Shown one piece after another: positions 53,860 to 64,000 of a stretch of 64,000 bases of DNA. The position numbers and the translations under genes were made by a program. The notes under the pieces were generated by a model. That model was not told the DNA's origin. It made no database searches and worked only from the letters and a program-made list of their open reading frames with translations. Position 1 is the first letter of the stretch. The number at the start of each line of letters is the position of its first letter. This DNA comes from Agapanthus africanus (lineage: Eukaryota; Streptophyta; Magnoliopsida; Asparagales; Amaryllidaceae), in NCBI GenBank assembly GCA_030015575.1, contig CM057338.1:305601827-305665826 (forward strand), read 5' to 3'.

Positions 53860-54686
53860 CACGAAGGTCCCGTCCCTGTTGACTGTCCTGGATATCTGAT
53901 CCTATAATAATCTGGTTGTTTGCATAGACTACATCTGGCGTGCTTTTGCTGAGGATCGGCATCCATTGTCATTCGATCTCGACGCACCTTAGGTCATCCG
54001 GGCCCTATATTTTTTTCCGGCTGTAATATAGTCGGTGTTTGTATGTTCCCAGTATAATAGTTCCAATAGCGACTGTCTGGTATAGGATGAAATTTTGGAT
54101 CGTATGCGTCTTGGTAATTGGAAACTGTATAGTAATGGGAAGCAAAATTATAATGTGAGTTATGCATGCTGCCTGCAGCAGCAATTGCGTGGGCACAAGA
54201 TAAATGTTGTTGCTGGAAAACACTGCATGTACACGAAGAGAGCCCTCCATCTCTAAAATTTACGGTATATTGATTCACATTACTCCCCGTAACTTGAAAC
54301 TCCGCCGTGTCAAACCTTTCAGATCTATAGTATTGTGCTCTGCGCTCTCTTTTCCGGAATATATCTTCGTAATACGTGATGAATGGAGTCTACATCGCCA
54401 AGGACTTTTCTCTTCTATGCATAAAGTAAGTATTCACTCAGAAAAATGTTCGAACAATCAACCCCTGTATCGGTAAGCCTCTAACACCTTTAAGGACCCC
54501 GTTGAAACTTTCATACATATTAGTGGTCATTAGTAGATATCTACATCCATTATCATGTGCTTGTGACCACATGCGTACTGGATACTCATCTAACCACGCT
54601 TTCGCGGCTTGACTCATCTCTCCAATTTTCGTCATGTACATGTCATGAACATTAGGGTCGGACGCTTCACCGGCTTTGTACATAAG
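53860..54686 (-). pseudogene. MULE (MuDR-type) transposase, C-terminal relic
   Basis: The minus strand from 54728 reads through the conserved WSQAHDNGCRYLLMTTNMYE and FNGVLKGVRGLPI motif of MULE transposases. Further on, in another frame, comes the SWIM zinc finger (CTCSVFQQQHLSCAHAIAAA, 54238-54180), then the C-terminal knuckle (CSLCKQPDYY, near 53920) with its His and last Cys changed to Tyr. Frameshifts and a stop lie between them. The N-terminal catalytic part is not in the window, because E5 is inserted at 54687. Confidence 0.85.
54682..54686. repeat. Probable target site duplication of E5 (one side)
   Basis: ATAAG directly before the LTR start TGTCACGACCC. The partner would be beyond the right edge. 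Confidence 0.4.
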
Positions 54687-57600
54687 TGTCACGACCCAAA
54701 GTTTGGCCCGTAACCGGCACTTAACCATGTAACGTCTACAGGCGTAATGCGACTAAGTGAACCGAAAATCCAGAAACCAAACCGGTAAAAATATAGAGTG
54801 CTTTAAGTTTTAAAAGGAAGCATTTAGAAGTGATAAGAAATCTTAAGTAAACAATCACCAAGACAGCAATATACGACGCCGTAGCAAAGATCAAGATCCA
54901 CAAGTGGGAACATCACAGATAGAATAAACTGCAAGTACGGTCGGCTCACAACGAGCTCGACACCAGAATACAAATAATATACATCATCGTCCTCATACTG
55001 TCTCTGAGTCAAATACATACATGGTAGATGGAGAATACTAGATAAAACAATATACATAATTGAAAGCTAAACAGATACCGCACAAAACCCACCTATCAGC
55101 AAAAGAGCTAGTACACCAACTATGGGGGTATCTGTGTCAAAAGATGCAAAACGCAGCCTGCCGCGATTACTCCGAAGGGCAACCTGCAAACACTGTGGCA
55201 CAACGGGGGTGAGTTTCCAACTCGTGAATAGAAATAACATATAAAGGTAATCGCGAGCATGCACGTACTGCGCTACTCTAACATATACCAACAGATGATA
55301 TCAATGTGTGATAAGCAGTATGTGCAATAATCATGCAAGTGCTCTATAAGGTAATATAACTACAGGATAAGATACAATAATGAATGCTGAGCATGGCAAG
55401 TATAACATCTACACGGAATGTCAACGTGGAATATGTAATCGGTGTCCATCAATGCACCCCAAATCCCAACAACCCAGACGCCGACACTCCCATCGGCCCT
55501 CAAATCCTGTACATCATTGAGAATCACGAGTGCCCAACATCGGCACCCAAATATCATAAATACTCGTGTCTAACATCGACACGCAAATCTTCCTATATCG
55601 GGCATCCGTCAGTCCGGGTCAGCCCCCTCTCTCATATGTCTATCGGGCATCCGTCAGTCCGGGTCAGCCCTCTATCTCATATATATCGGGCATCCGTCAG
55701 TCCGGGTCAGCCCCCTCTATCTCATATATATCGGGCATCCGTCAGTCCGGGTCAGCCCCCTCTATCTCATATATATCGGGCTCCGTCAGTCCGGGTCAGC
55801 CCCCCCTCTATCTCATATATATCTCGCTCTAGCACCGAGAAAATATAGGGTAGACGCACCAAAATATCATATCAAGGGAACCGGGTTTTTAAATGATTAC
55901 ATGTTTGAAATAGCCACGGTTCCCAAATCCAGAAATCACATGTAATCCAAACCAATATGCATGTCAATGTGATGTGATATGTGCATCAGGTATGAATATC
56001 ATGTCAAGTCACATAAAGATGAGCTACAACATAACGATCCGATGTGATATATGCATCAAGTATGAATATCATGTCAAGTTCTACAGTGTGAGCATCATGG
56101 CAATTACTAACGGTGTGTGTAGCATGCAAGATAGTACTCGTGCAACATGAACCGTTAGTAATGGTGCGGTGTTCTATCAATTCTAGTTTATATACATATA
56201 TCAGGGAATGTGGTATGCACTAAATGGTAGCCATGAACAGTCAATGTATAGAAATGTAGCTACAAGATCCTATCAGCCCTGACGTAGAACGCCATGCAGG
56301 CGATATCCCCGTAGATATTAAATCTACTCACCGTAGTCTCTCGCTAGGTATACCGGATGACTTGTTTCCCCTTCTTCGCGGCGTCCGTCGCACTCGCCTG
56401 CGAACCTAGAATTCCACAGAATATCACGCATAAGCTCAAAATCATACAAACACGACATTTAAGATCAACTAGAAACCCGTGTCGCAAACCAAGCGCGCGT
56501 GTGCGCGATACGCTAAAACGTGTGAATACGCGCCTGAAGTCGCTCCGACGCGTCGCGATACGCAGAAACCCCAAACCCACACACACGTATCACGCGTGTC
56601 GCTAAAGATAAAAATATGGGAAATAGGGTATTCTACTCCAGATTTTGATAAAGAACAGATATTACAAAAATAGATATACCAAGACACTCCACATAGCAGC
56701 AGACTCCAGTGGCCCAAACCCTAACCCAAAACACCCCCATCTGGCCGCAAATTGCGGCCAGAATGCTTATTTCGGCGGCCTGGGTAGGGGGAGGGACTCC
56801 CAGGTTTTGTGTGTGCACTCTATACCCCCTGTGTATGCTACAGTAATTCAATTTCACTCTAAAACATCTCGGGTAGTAACAGATCCTACAGAGCCTTATT
56901 TCAAGTTGAAAACCCCACTTTTTGCACTAAAATGAAACTTTATGGTATTTCTGTGCAACTGAAACAAAACCCTAGCTTAACTAGCTCTAATAGCATGAAA
57001 TAAAGTTAACCAAGACAACAAAACCCTAATCTAACATATGAATCACAAATATCCTTCAATATCACTAATAATGCACAAAAACATGATTTTTACTAAGGAA
57101 TGCTACAAGTTTAAGGAAAATGAGTGCTAACATGAGTTAATACCTTCTAAAACCTTATAAAACACCAAAAGTCCCAGCTCTTCCCTCAAGCGTGCAGATT
57201 TGCCTTCAAACACCCCAAAAAGCCCCTTTTTCCATGGTTTTGTGAAGGAAATGTGTTGATTTGTGTAGGGTTTTGTTTGGGGATCAAAGGGAAATGAAAA
57301 GAAGAAGAAGAGATGAAGAAAATGATAAGGTTTTTTCTGCTGGAGCTGCAGAATTCAGAAGTGAGGAGAAGAGAGAGAGAAGGTCAACAAAAGTCCAATT
57401 CTTACCTAACACCCATACCTCATTTTTTTATTAGGATTTGCATTTAAAAAAAAAAGGTTTTAGCTTGATTAAAGTGATGGAAATAAAGTGAACCATGCAA
57501 GAAAAGAATTGGCTAACACTTTAAACCTAGGTCTCAAAAATGGCTAAGTGTGCATGTGTACACTACAAAGGAAAATTTTCCAATTTGCTAACACGACTAA

Positions 57601-57716
57601 AAATAATTAGTAAATCCGACTAAAATAACTAATAATCCTATGTACACATATATAATAACACGCACAATTACTAATTAACACCAAAAAACATTAAAACGAA
57701 ATTTCAAAGTGTTACA
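54687..57716 (-). repeat. E5 3' LTR (about 3.03 kb)
   Basis: Plus-strand ends TGTCACGACCCAAAG and CAAAGTGTTACA. No second copy is available, so the borders rest on the TG/CA ends, the purine tract and the interruption of the MULE frame. No coding sense inside. Confidence 0.75.
55600..55835. repeat. 46-bp tandem repeat in E5 LTR, five units
   Basis: Unit TATCGGGCATCCGTCAGTCC, GGGTCAGCCCCCTCTATCTC, ATATA. Units differ in the length of the C run and one lacks CA. Confidence 0.9.
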
Positions 57717-57733
57717 ATCTACCCCCCTTAAAG
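57717..57733 (-). promoter_or_regulatory. E5 polypurine tract
   Basis: Minus strand CTTTAAGGGGGGTAGAT directly before the LTR start TGTAACACTTTG. About 25 bp after the pol stop. Confidence 0.75.
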
Positions 57734-57758
57734 AAATTCGGTCCTCGAATTTAAAAAT

Positions 57759-59572
57759 CTAACTACACGCACATTCAAAAAGATGGGGATACCTCTTCCT
57801 CATCTCTCTCTCGGTCTCCCAAGTGACCTCCTCGCCGCTCTGGCCACGCCAAAGCACCTTGACTGACAGTATGTCCTTCGATCTTAATTTCTTCACTTGT
57901 CGATCCAAGATCATCACCGGCTGCTCTGCATAGGAAAGGTCACGCTCAAGCTGGATTGTCGGGTGCTGAATCGCATGCGAAGGATCATGAAGATATCTGC
58001 GGAGCATCGAAACGTGAAATACGGGGTGCACGTCTGGAAAACTGGGCGGAAGGGCCAACCGATACGCAACTGCACCAACACGCTCGATGATCTCGAAGGG
58101 GCCCACATATCTGGGATTAAGTTTCCCCTTCTTCCCAAAGCTCATCACACCTTTCATTGGGGAGACCCTCAAGAAAACATGATCACCAACAGAAAACTCA
58201 AGTTTGCGCCGCCGACGGTCTGCATAAGATCTCTGCCTACTCTGGGCTGCTCTCATCCTATCGCGAATCAACTGGATCTTCGCGGTTGTCTCCTCCACAA
58301 TCTGTGGCCCTAAGATACTGCTCTCACTGAGCTCTGTCCAACAGGTGGGCGATCTGCATCTCCTCCCATAAAGAGCCTCAAATGGTGCCATCTGAATGGT
58401 CTCCTGGTAGCTGTTGTTGTAGGAGAACTCTACTAAGGGTAAATGATGATCCCAGCTACCTCCGAAGTCTAATACGCATGCTCTGAGCATGTCCTCGAGA
58501 GTCTGAATAGTCCGCTCTGACTGTCCGTCGGTCTGCGGATGGAATGCTGTGCTGAAACTCAAGCGAGTACCCAAAGCTTCCTGAAGCCTCTGCCATAGCC
58601 GGCTGGTAAACTGGGTGCCTCTGTCGGACACGATGCATGTCGGAACTCCGTGCAGTCGTACAATCTCATCAATGTAAATTTGGGCATACTGAGAAAATCC
58701 GAAAGTCGTCTTCACCGGTAGGAAGTGAGCCGCTTTCGTCAAACGATCCACGATCATCCAGATGGAGTCATACCCTCGACTAGTTCTGGGTAGACCCACA
58801 ATGAAGTCCATAGATATCTGTTCCCATTTCCACTCCGGAATGGGTAACGGCTGTAGCTCTCCCGCGGGCCTCTGGTGCTCAGCCTTGACTTGCTGACAAG
58901 TCAGGCATCTCGACACAAAATCTGCGATGTCTCTCTTCATTCCGTCCCACCAGTAAACACCTCTCATGTCATGGTACATCTTGGTGGAACTGGGATGAAC
59001 ACTATATACCGATCGATGTGCCTCCTCCAGAATCTCGCGCCGCAATCCCTCAGCATCCGGTACGCACAGTCTAGCCCCAAATCGTAGTATCCCCTGATCA
59101 TCGATCACGAACTCGAAAAATCTACCCTGTCCCATCTGTGTCCTGATCTCTGAACATCGGTCATCACTGTGATGTGCCTCATGTATACGGTCAAACAACT
59201 GTGGGCGTGCATGAACGTACGCAATCTGTCCTCCGATCGACGTAAACTCTAACTGTACCCGGCTGTCGCATAAAATCTGCCAATCTGCCGACGACTGCCT
59301 ATGTACTGCGCTCAAACAATATAGATTACCACCGGGCCTCCTGCTCAAAGCACCCGCCACTACATTCGCCCTGCCCGGGTGATACAAGATCTCACAATCG
59401 TAGTCCTTCACTAACTCCATCCATCGGCGCTGTCTAAGGTTCAGGTCTCGCTGCTGGAATATATACTTTAAGCTCTTGTGATTAGTGAATATCTGGCACG
59501 ACTCTCCATACAGGTAATGTCGCCAGATCTTAAGTGCAAAGACCACTGCAGCCATCTCCAAATCATGAGTGG
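57759..59572 (-). pseudogene. E5 pol: RNase H, integrase, chromodomain
   Basis: Begins in RNase H ([20 protein letters not shown]). Two catalytic Asp appear lost: TNHKSLKY for the usual TDHKSLKY, and VVAGALSRR for VVADALSRR. Integrase is complete, with an HHCC finger ([20 protein letters not shown] ... CLTCQQ), first Asp in MDFIVGLPR, second in SDRGTQF, Glu in [10 protein letters not shown]. The C-terminal GPFEI/RL region and a chromodomain ([20 protein letters not shown], then VTWETE) follow to the stop at 57759. A TAA lies just upstream near 59573. The chromodomain directs integration to particular chromatin. Confidence 0.92.
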
Positions 59573-59950
59573 GTTAATTCTGTTCATGTTTCTTTAATTG
59601 CCGCGAAGCATACGCGATCACCCTGCATCAAAACGCACCCTAGCCCCACTCGTGAAGCGTCACAATAGACCACAAATCCGCCTGATCCTGAAGGCAATGA
59701 TAGCACTGGCGTCGTAGTCAGTAGAGCCCGTAGCTGCTGAAAACTGTGCTCACACTCCTCCGTCCAATCGAAACGAACTCCCTTCCGGGTCAACCCGGTC
59801 AAAGGTGTAGCAATGCGAGAGAAGTCCTGCATGAATCGCCTGTAATAGCCTGCCAGCCCTAGAAAGCTGCGAACCTCCGTCACTGACGTGGGTCTAGGAC
59901 AACTCCGAACGGCCTTAATCTTCCTCGGGTCTACACATATACCATTGTAA
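59573..59950 (-). pseudogene. E5 pol: end of RT and connection, frameshifted
   Basis: Starts at [20 protein letters not shown], the part after the RT active site, and runs to the connection region ([18 protein letters not shown]), where the frame shifts near 59620. The following frame shows the expected [14 protein letters not shown] and then a stop. The RT active site itself is on the far side of the E6 insertion. Confidence 0.85.
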
Positions 59951-59955
59951 GTCGA

Positions 59956-61843
59956 TGTGCAACACCCCACGAGTTGCGGGGAGGCGGAAATATGAAAAAC
60001 AATCTTGTTTGGTAGCATACATCGACTAACCGAAGATCTTTTCTGAACAATACTTAACGATAAACAAAGAGTTCTAAGCTACTATGTGAAGAGATTATAC
60101 CAAACGATTCTAGTCTTTCGTCTTTGTGATCTCTATGTCCTCCTCGGCCTTTTATCCGTGATAGATGATCCACCCGAGTACCCTAATCCAAGCTACACCT
60201 CAAGACTTGAGGTAACTTTGTTTCTCTAGTTCCTAACAAAAGTAACTAAGATGATGTAGAGTTAGGTTATGGAGTGTTTAGTCTTTACTAATCCTTGTAC
60301 TCAACTCATGAGTGGTAGGATTAGGGTTTGGAGAAGGAGAGAGAGCTTGAGGAGAGAGAAGGTGGAAAGAATCATGAGAATAAAATCCTTCTCACTTGAA
60401 TATATGATACATAATGAATTATCAAATAATATCAATTAAATGATTATTCACCATGCTTCATTTATTCAAAGAGAGTGATTCATTATGTGAGTCATTAGAT
60501 CATTAATGAAGCATTAATGATATGATGAATCATATAAATGAGTCACACAAAGCAATTAATGAAAATGCCACCTTAACCTCTTAGTCACCCTCCTTCTAGA
60601 AGCTTCTCGAATAATTACGAGAACGCCCTTTGCATCCGTGAAAACACGGAAAAACTAAAGACTGTATAAATCCAATAACCTGATACTAGAATCTGGCTTA
60701 AACCAAAACCGTCTAGTAAAAACTGTCCGAATGTCGTACGTGCGTTTAAACACGTATTCGTCCGAACCCTTGTCGTAAAACCGTACGATCTCTATATCAT
60801 TTCGCCTGGAGTTGGGAAAACTCTGTGTGGGACTCTAAAGACTCGACTACTACGCTGGCAGTGGGTTTAACCACAGACCGCAAGCGGCACTAGCTGTACG
60901 TAACGGTCCCCAGGTAGATGTCGATAAGAAGGCCGGTGAGGATATCCATCCGAACTCCTACTGAGCCTGTGCGTGACAACATCCATGCAGTCCGGTCTGT
61001 TCATCTAAGAGTATCGCATGTATGGTCTAGGGAGGTGGTGAACGTCAGACTCCTAATAACCGTACAAGTCGTGTCGGTATGGCTCTATCACCATCCGAGA
61101 ATCTACTGATCAATTTATCAGTAATTCTCAATCAGCCCTGGCCAGGGACTTATGGTAATGACCAACCGATCACTGTGCGATATCAACTCCCTATACCGGG
61201 AGAGACGAATCCCTAACAGTCACTCACTGCCTCCACGTGGCTCGGGACTGTGCCCAACTAAAACTTGTTTGCACGACTCCTTTGAACCGTGGTGGGTAGT
61301 AATCAAAGCACAGTGGGAACTCACACGAGACAAATGACGACTTTAAGTCAATGGACTATCTGCACACATGTCACCTGAGAACTGCTATCTGACGTTAGGT
61401 ATAAATACCATCCAGTCAGTTCTCGGCGAGTCCTGTCCGGTGTACTCACACCTGGTGAGCATCTGTATACAATCTTAGGTGCACTCCACCAATGGCTGCG
61501 GGACCAATCCATCGCCCCTCCTCGGGGTCTAGATATGTATACACTAGTCTACTCCAGAGTATCGATGCCCAGTCTCGATACTCCTGCGACCAGGGACATC
61601 TAAGGATGTGCCTGTTGACTATCCAGCTCCCACTAGTATGACTGCCATCATAACGCCGGAAGTCAGGAAAACACCCTATGGGCTTCATCAACACGTATAT
61701 ATATAAATACCAAGTAAAACATATCATACGTTAAGATAAAGACAAACCAAATAGCGTACTATCATATTAATCAAGACTGTTATGTACATACATATCCCCA
61801 GTATCCTATACAATGAAGGCCTCTAGGGCATATATATCCAACA
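59956..61843 (-). repeat. E6 3' LTR (Angela-like copia)
   Basis: In element sense it begins TGTTGGATATATATGCCC, then TAGAGGC, close to the start of Angela/BARE-type LTRs, and ends GGGGTGTTGCA(CA). About 1.89 kb. The left end could be 59956 or 59958. It contains no ORF with coding sense. The plus-strand ORFs in it are chance. Confidence 0.75.
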
Positions 61844-61859
61844 ATTTCCCACTTGCACT
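61844..61859 (-). promoter_or_regulatory. E6 polypurine tract
   Basis: Minus strand AGTGCAAGTGGGAAAT abutting the LTR start, typical of Angela-type elements. Confidence 0.7.
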
Positions 61860-61898
61860 AGGGCCTATAATTGGCGCAATGAGTACCCACTATCTTCA

Positions 61899-64000
61899 CT
61901 ATATCCAGTTGCTGGAGTACCGCATGCCCAACATCTCAAACAGCTTCTCAAACTGAACTTGAGGAATGGCCTTTGTGAATGGATCTGCCGTGTTGTCTTT
62001 TGTATCCACTCTCCGTACCTCGATCTCCCGACAATCAACGATCTCCCTGATCAGGTGAAAACGCCTTAAGATATGCCTGGATTTCTGATGGGACCTGGGT
62101 TCCTTTGCCAATGCTACGGCCCCATTGTTATCACAATACAAATGTATTGGATTGGCAATGGACGGAACCACCTGAAGTTCAGAAATGAACTTCCTCATCC
62201 AGACAGCCTCTTTTGCGGCTTCACTAGCAGCTATATACTCAGCCTCCATAGTTGAGTCTGCGACGGTATCCTGTTTGGAACTCTTCCAACATACCGCCCC
62301 TCCATTGAGGGTAAACACAAAACCCGAAATGGATTTAGAATCATCTTTGTCACTTTGGAACCTGGAGTCGGTAAAAGCCTCTACCTGGAGGTCTCCATTA
62401 CCGTAAATCAAGAACATCTCCTTAGTTCTTCTTAGGTACTTGAGAATGTTCTTCACCGCTATCCAATGTTTCTCACCTGGGTCAGACTGATACCTGCTTA
62501 CCACACCAAGTGCGTAAGCTATATCTGGTCTTGTACATAATATCGCATACATTATAGATCCTATCGCCGAAGCGTAGGGTAAAATGCTCATGCGATCCCT
62601 CTCTTCATCAGTCTTGGGAGACATCTCTTTGGAGAGGGTGATCCCGTGACAAGCGGGCATATTACCGCACTTGGAATCTTCCATACTAAATCTCTTTAGT
62701 ATAGTGTCAATATACCTGGACTGTGAAAGTCCCAACATTCTATTAGATCTATCACGATAGATCTTAATGCCCAAAATGTAGGTTGCATCACCCAAGTCTT
62801 TCATGGAGAATTTCTGTGACAAGAAGAGTTTTACTGATTGTAGCATAGGGATATCATTCCCTATCGGTAGTATGTCGTCGACGTACAAAACGAGGAAGAC
62901 TACTGCTCCTTCTACAATCTTCCTATAAATACATGGTTCATCTACATTTTTGATAAAGTCAAATTCTTTGACTGTCTCATCAAAGCAGATGTTCCAACTT
63001 CACGATACTTGCTTTAATCCATAAATGGATTTAAGCAACCTGCACACCCTTCCGTTGCTCCCACTGTCTAAGAAACCTTCCGGTTGATCCATGTAAACAC
63101 TCTCTTCTAAATGTCCATTTAAAAAAGCTGTTTTTACGTCCATCTGCCAGATTTCATAGTCATGGAAGGTAGCAATGGCAAGCAGGATCCGAATGGATTT
63201 AAGCATAGCTACAGGTGAAAAGGTTTCATCATAGTCCAGTCCTGGTCTTTGACGAAAAGCTTTTGCAACGAGTCTAGCTTTGTAGGTTTCCACTTGTCCA
63301 AGTGCACCAATCTTCTTTTTGAAGATCCATTTGCATCCAACTAGTTTAACCCCAGGAGTAGCAACTTCTAAAGTCCATACTTTATTGGTGTACATGGATT
63401 CCATTTCGGATCTCATAGAATCCAGCCACTTCATCGAGTCAATACTCGTGATAGCCTGCCGAAAACTAGTAGGCTCATCATCGTCGATGATGCAATCCTC
63501 TCGATCCCCATCTAGAAGAAAACCATAGTATCTCTCTGGAGGATGAGAAAGCCTACTAGATCTGTGGAGTGGCGTTGGTTCGTCATGTTCTATTGAAATC
63601 TGAGGTTCTTCTAAGTCCTCGGTAGCAGTTTGAGGTTCTGGAATTTCTTCCAGCTCTACCGCGCTCCCACTAATTTCTTTTGCAAGAAATTCGCTCTCTA
63701 AGAAGACAATATGGCGAGCGACAAACACCTTTTGTTCTTCAGTGTGGTAGACCATGTACCCCCTTGAATGTTTGGGGTATCCTACAAACTTGCACAAAAC
63801 CGATCGTGACTCGAGCTTGTCCGGTTTATGCTTTTTAACATATGCCGGGCACCCCCATATCTTAATATACCTGAGATATGGTCTCTTCCCGCTCCACATT
63901 TCATATGGAGTGGTAGGCACAGACTTAGTTGGAACTCTATTCAATAAGTATGCCGCTGATTCTAGAGCAAATCCCCAGAAGGAAAGTGGTAACTCAGCAC
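61899..64000 (-). pseudogene. E6 Ty1/copia pol: integrase end, RT, RNase H
   Basis: One frame from the window edge to the stop at 61899, broken once by TGA at 63000-63002 (likely a former CGA). It starts in the integrase C-terminal part (NRVPTKSVPTTPYEMWSGKR, IWGCPAYVKKH). RT follows (VGCKWIFKKKIGALGQVETY, WQMDVKTAFLNGHLEE, YVDDILPIGND near 62880). RNase H comes next (KGYT-like VEAFTDSRFQSDKDDSKSIS, STMEAEYIAASEAAKEAVW, DNNGAVALAKEP). Order integrase-RT-RNase H is copia. The usual Asp in TDA reads TDS here, which keeps the Asp. gag and the 5' part lie beyond the window. Confidence 0.92.

Larger units (their letters stand above)
54687..59955 (-). mobile_element. E5: chromovirus Ty3/gypsy element (Tekay/Del type), 3' part
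   Basis: 3' LTR at 54687-57716, purine tract, then pol on the minus strand with a C-terminal chromodomain. It is cut at about 59955 inside RT by the copia element E6. The remaining RT, protease, gag and 5' LTR are expected beyond the window. Confidence 0.88.
59956..64000 (-). mobile_element. E6: Ty1/copia retrotransposon, Angela-like, 3' part
   Basis: Inserted in the RT gene of E5 after GTCGATG (59951-59957). LTR start, purine tract and RT/RNase H type point to the Angela lineage, though Tork-like placement cannot be excluded from memory alone. Truncated by the window end. Confidence 0.85.

Noticed and set aside
55384-55848. Plus-strand ORF with YRASVSPGQPPLS repeats
   Set aside because: Reads through the 46-bp tandem repeat in the E5 LTR. 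No domain.
57897-58313. 138-codon plus-strand ORF
   Set aside because: Shadow of E5 integrase and chromodomain coding sequence.

Overview
The window looks like repeat-rich nuclear DNA of a flowering plant. The evidence is plant-type Ty3/gypsy (Tat and chromovirus) and Ty1/copia (Angela-like) retrotransposons, a MULE transposase remnant, LINE relics, spliced coding DNA with GT-AG introns, and no bacterial-style operons. I see no intact cellular gene. The species cannot be named from the sequence alone.

Layout. (1) 1-23133 is a giant Tat-lineage Ty3/gypsy element (E1) on the minus strand. Its 3' LTR is at the left (cut by the window edge), its 5' LTR at the right (truncated near 23133). Between them lies a single gag-pol frame with five in-frame stops (20416 down to 11166), a long non-coding tract full of tandem repeats and hairpins (8160-11165), and an eight-coding-exon gene on the opposite (+) strand encoding a plant mobile domain protein (3163-7958). 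(2) 23134-44511 is a nest of a second LTR family (LTRs TGTTGGGG...CACYCTACA in element sense) whose members lack pol. It holds a solo or truncated LTR (23134-24433), a chromovirus-like LTR piece (24434-24988), a minus-strand remnant A (24989-26391 plus 35910-36360), a complete element E2 inside the LTR of A (26392-35904, target duplication AAGGA), and a plus-strand element E3 (36361-44511). (3) 44512-51300 is AT-rich intergenic DNA with decayed LINE pieces. (4) 51330-53245 holds two foldback elements around a solo-LTR-like segment. (5) 53860-64000 is a second nest: a MULE transposase relic interrupted by a chromovirus (E5, 54687-59955), itself interrupted by an Angela-like copia element (E6, 59956 to the window end).

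How it fits together. E1 carries every enzymatic domain (protease, RT, RNase H, an extra archaeal-type RNase H, integrase). E2 and E3 keep only gag-like pieces, but share with E1 the same primer-binding site, the same CHHC zinc module and the same set of non-coding hairpins, so E1-like elements are the natural candidates for having mobilised them. All coding regions seen are decayed, mostly by changes of the C-to-T (or complementary G-to-A) class.

The most unusual signal is structural. All three elements carry tandem arrays of short hairpins with a near-constant 5-nt loop and variable but mutually complementary stems, with compensatory differences between copies. A second conserved motif (GCCCRTGGATTGTATAC plus a downstream partner) shows the same covariation. 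The E1 LTR is itself packed with short palindromes, G-box arrays and TATA boxes pointing both ways.
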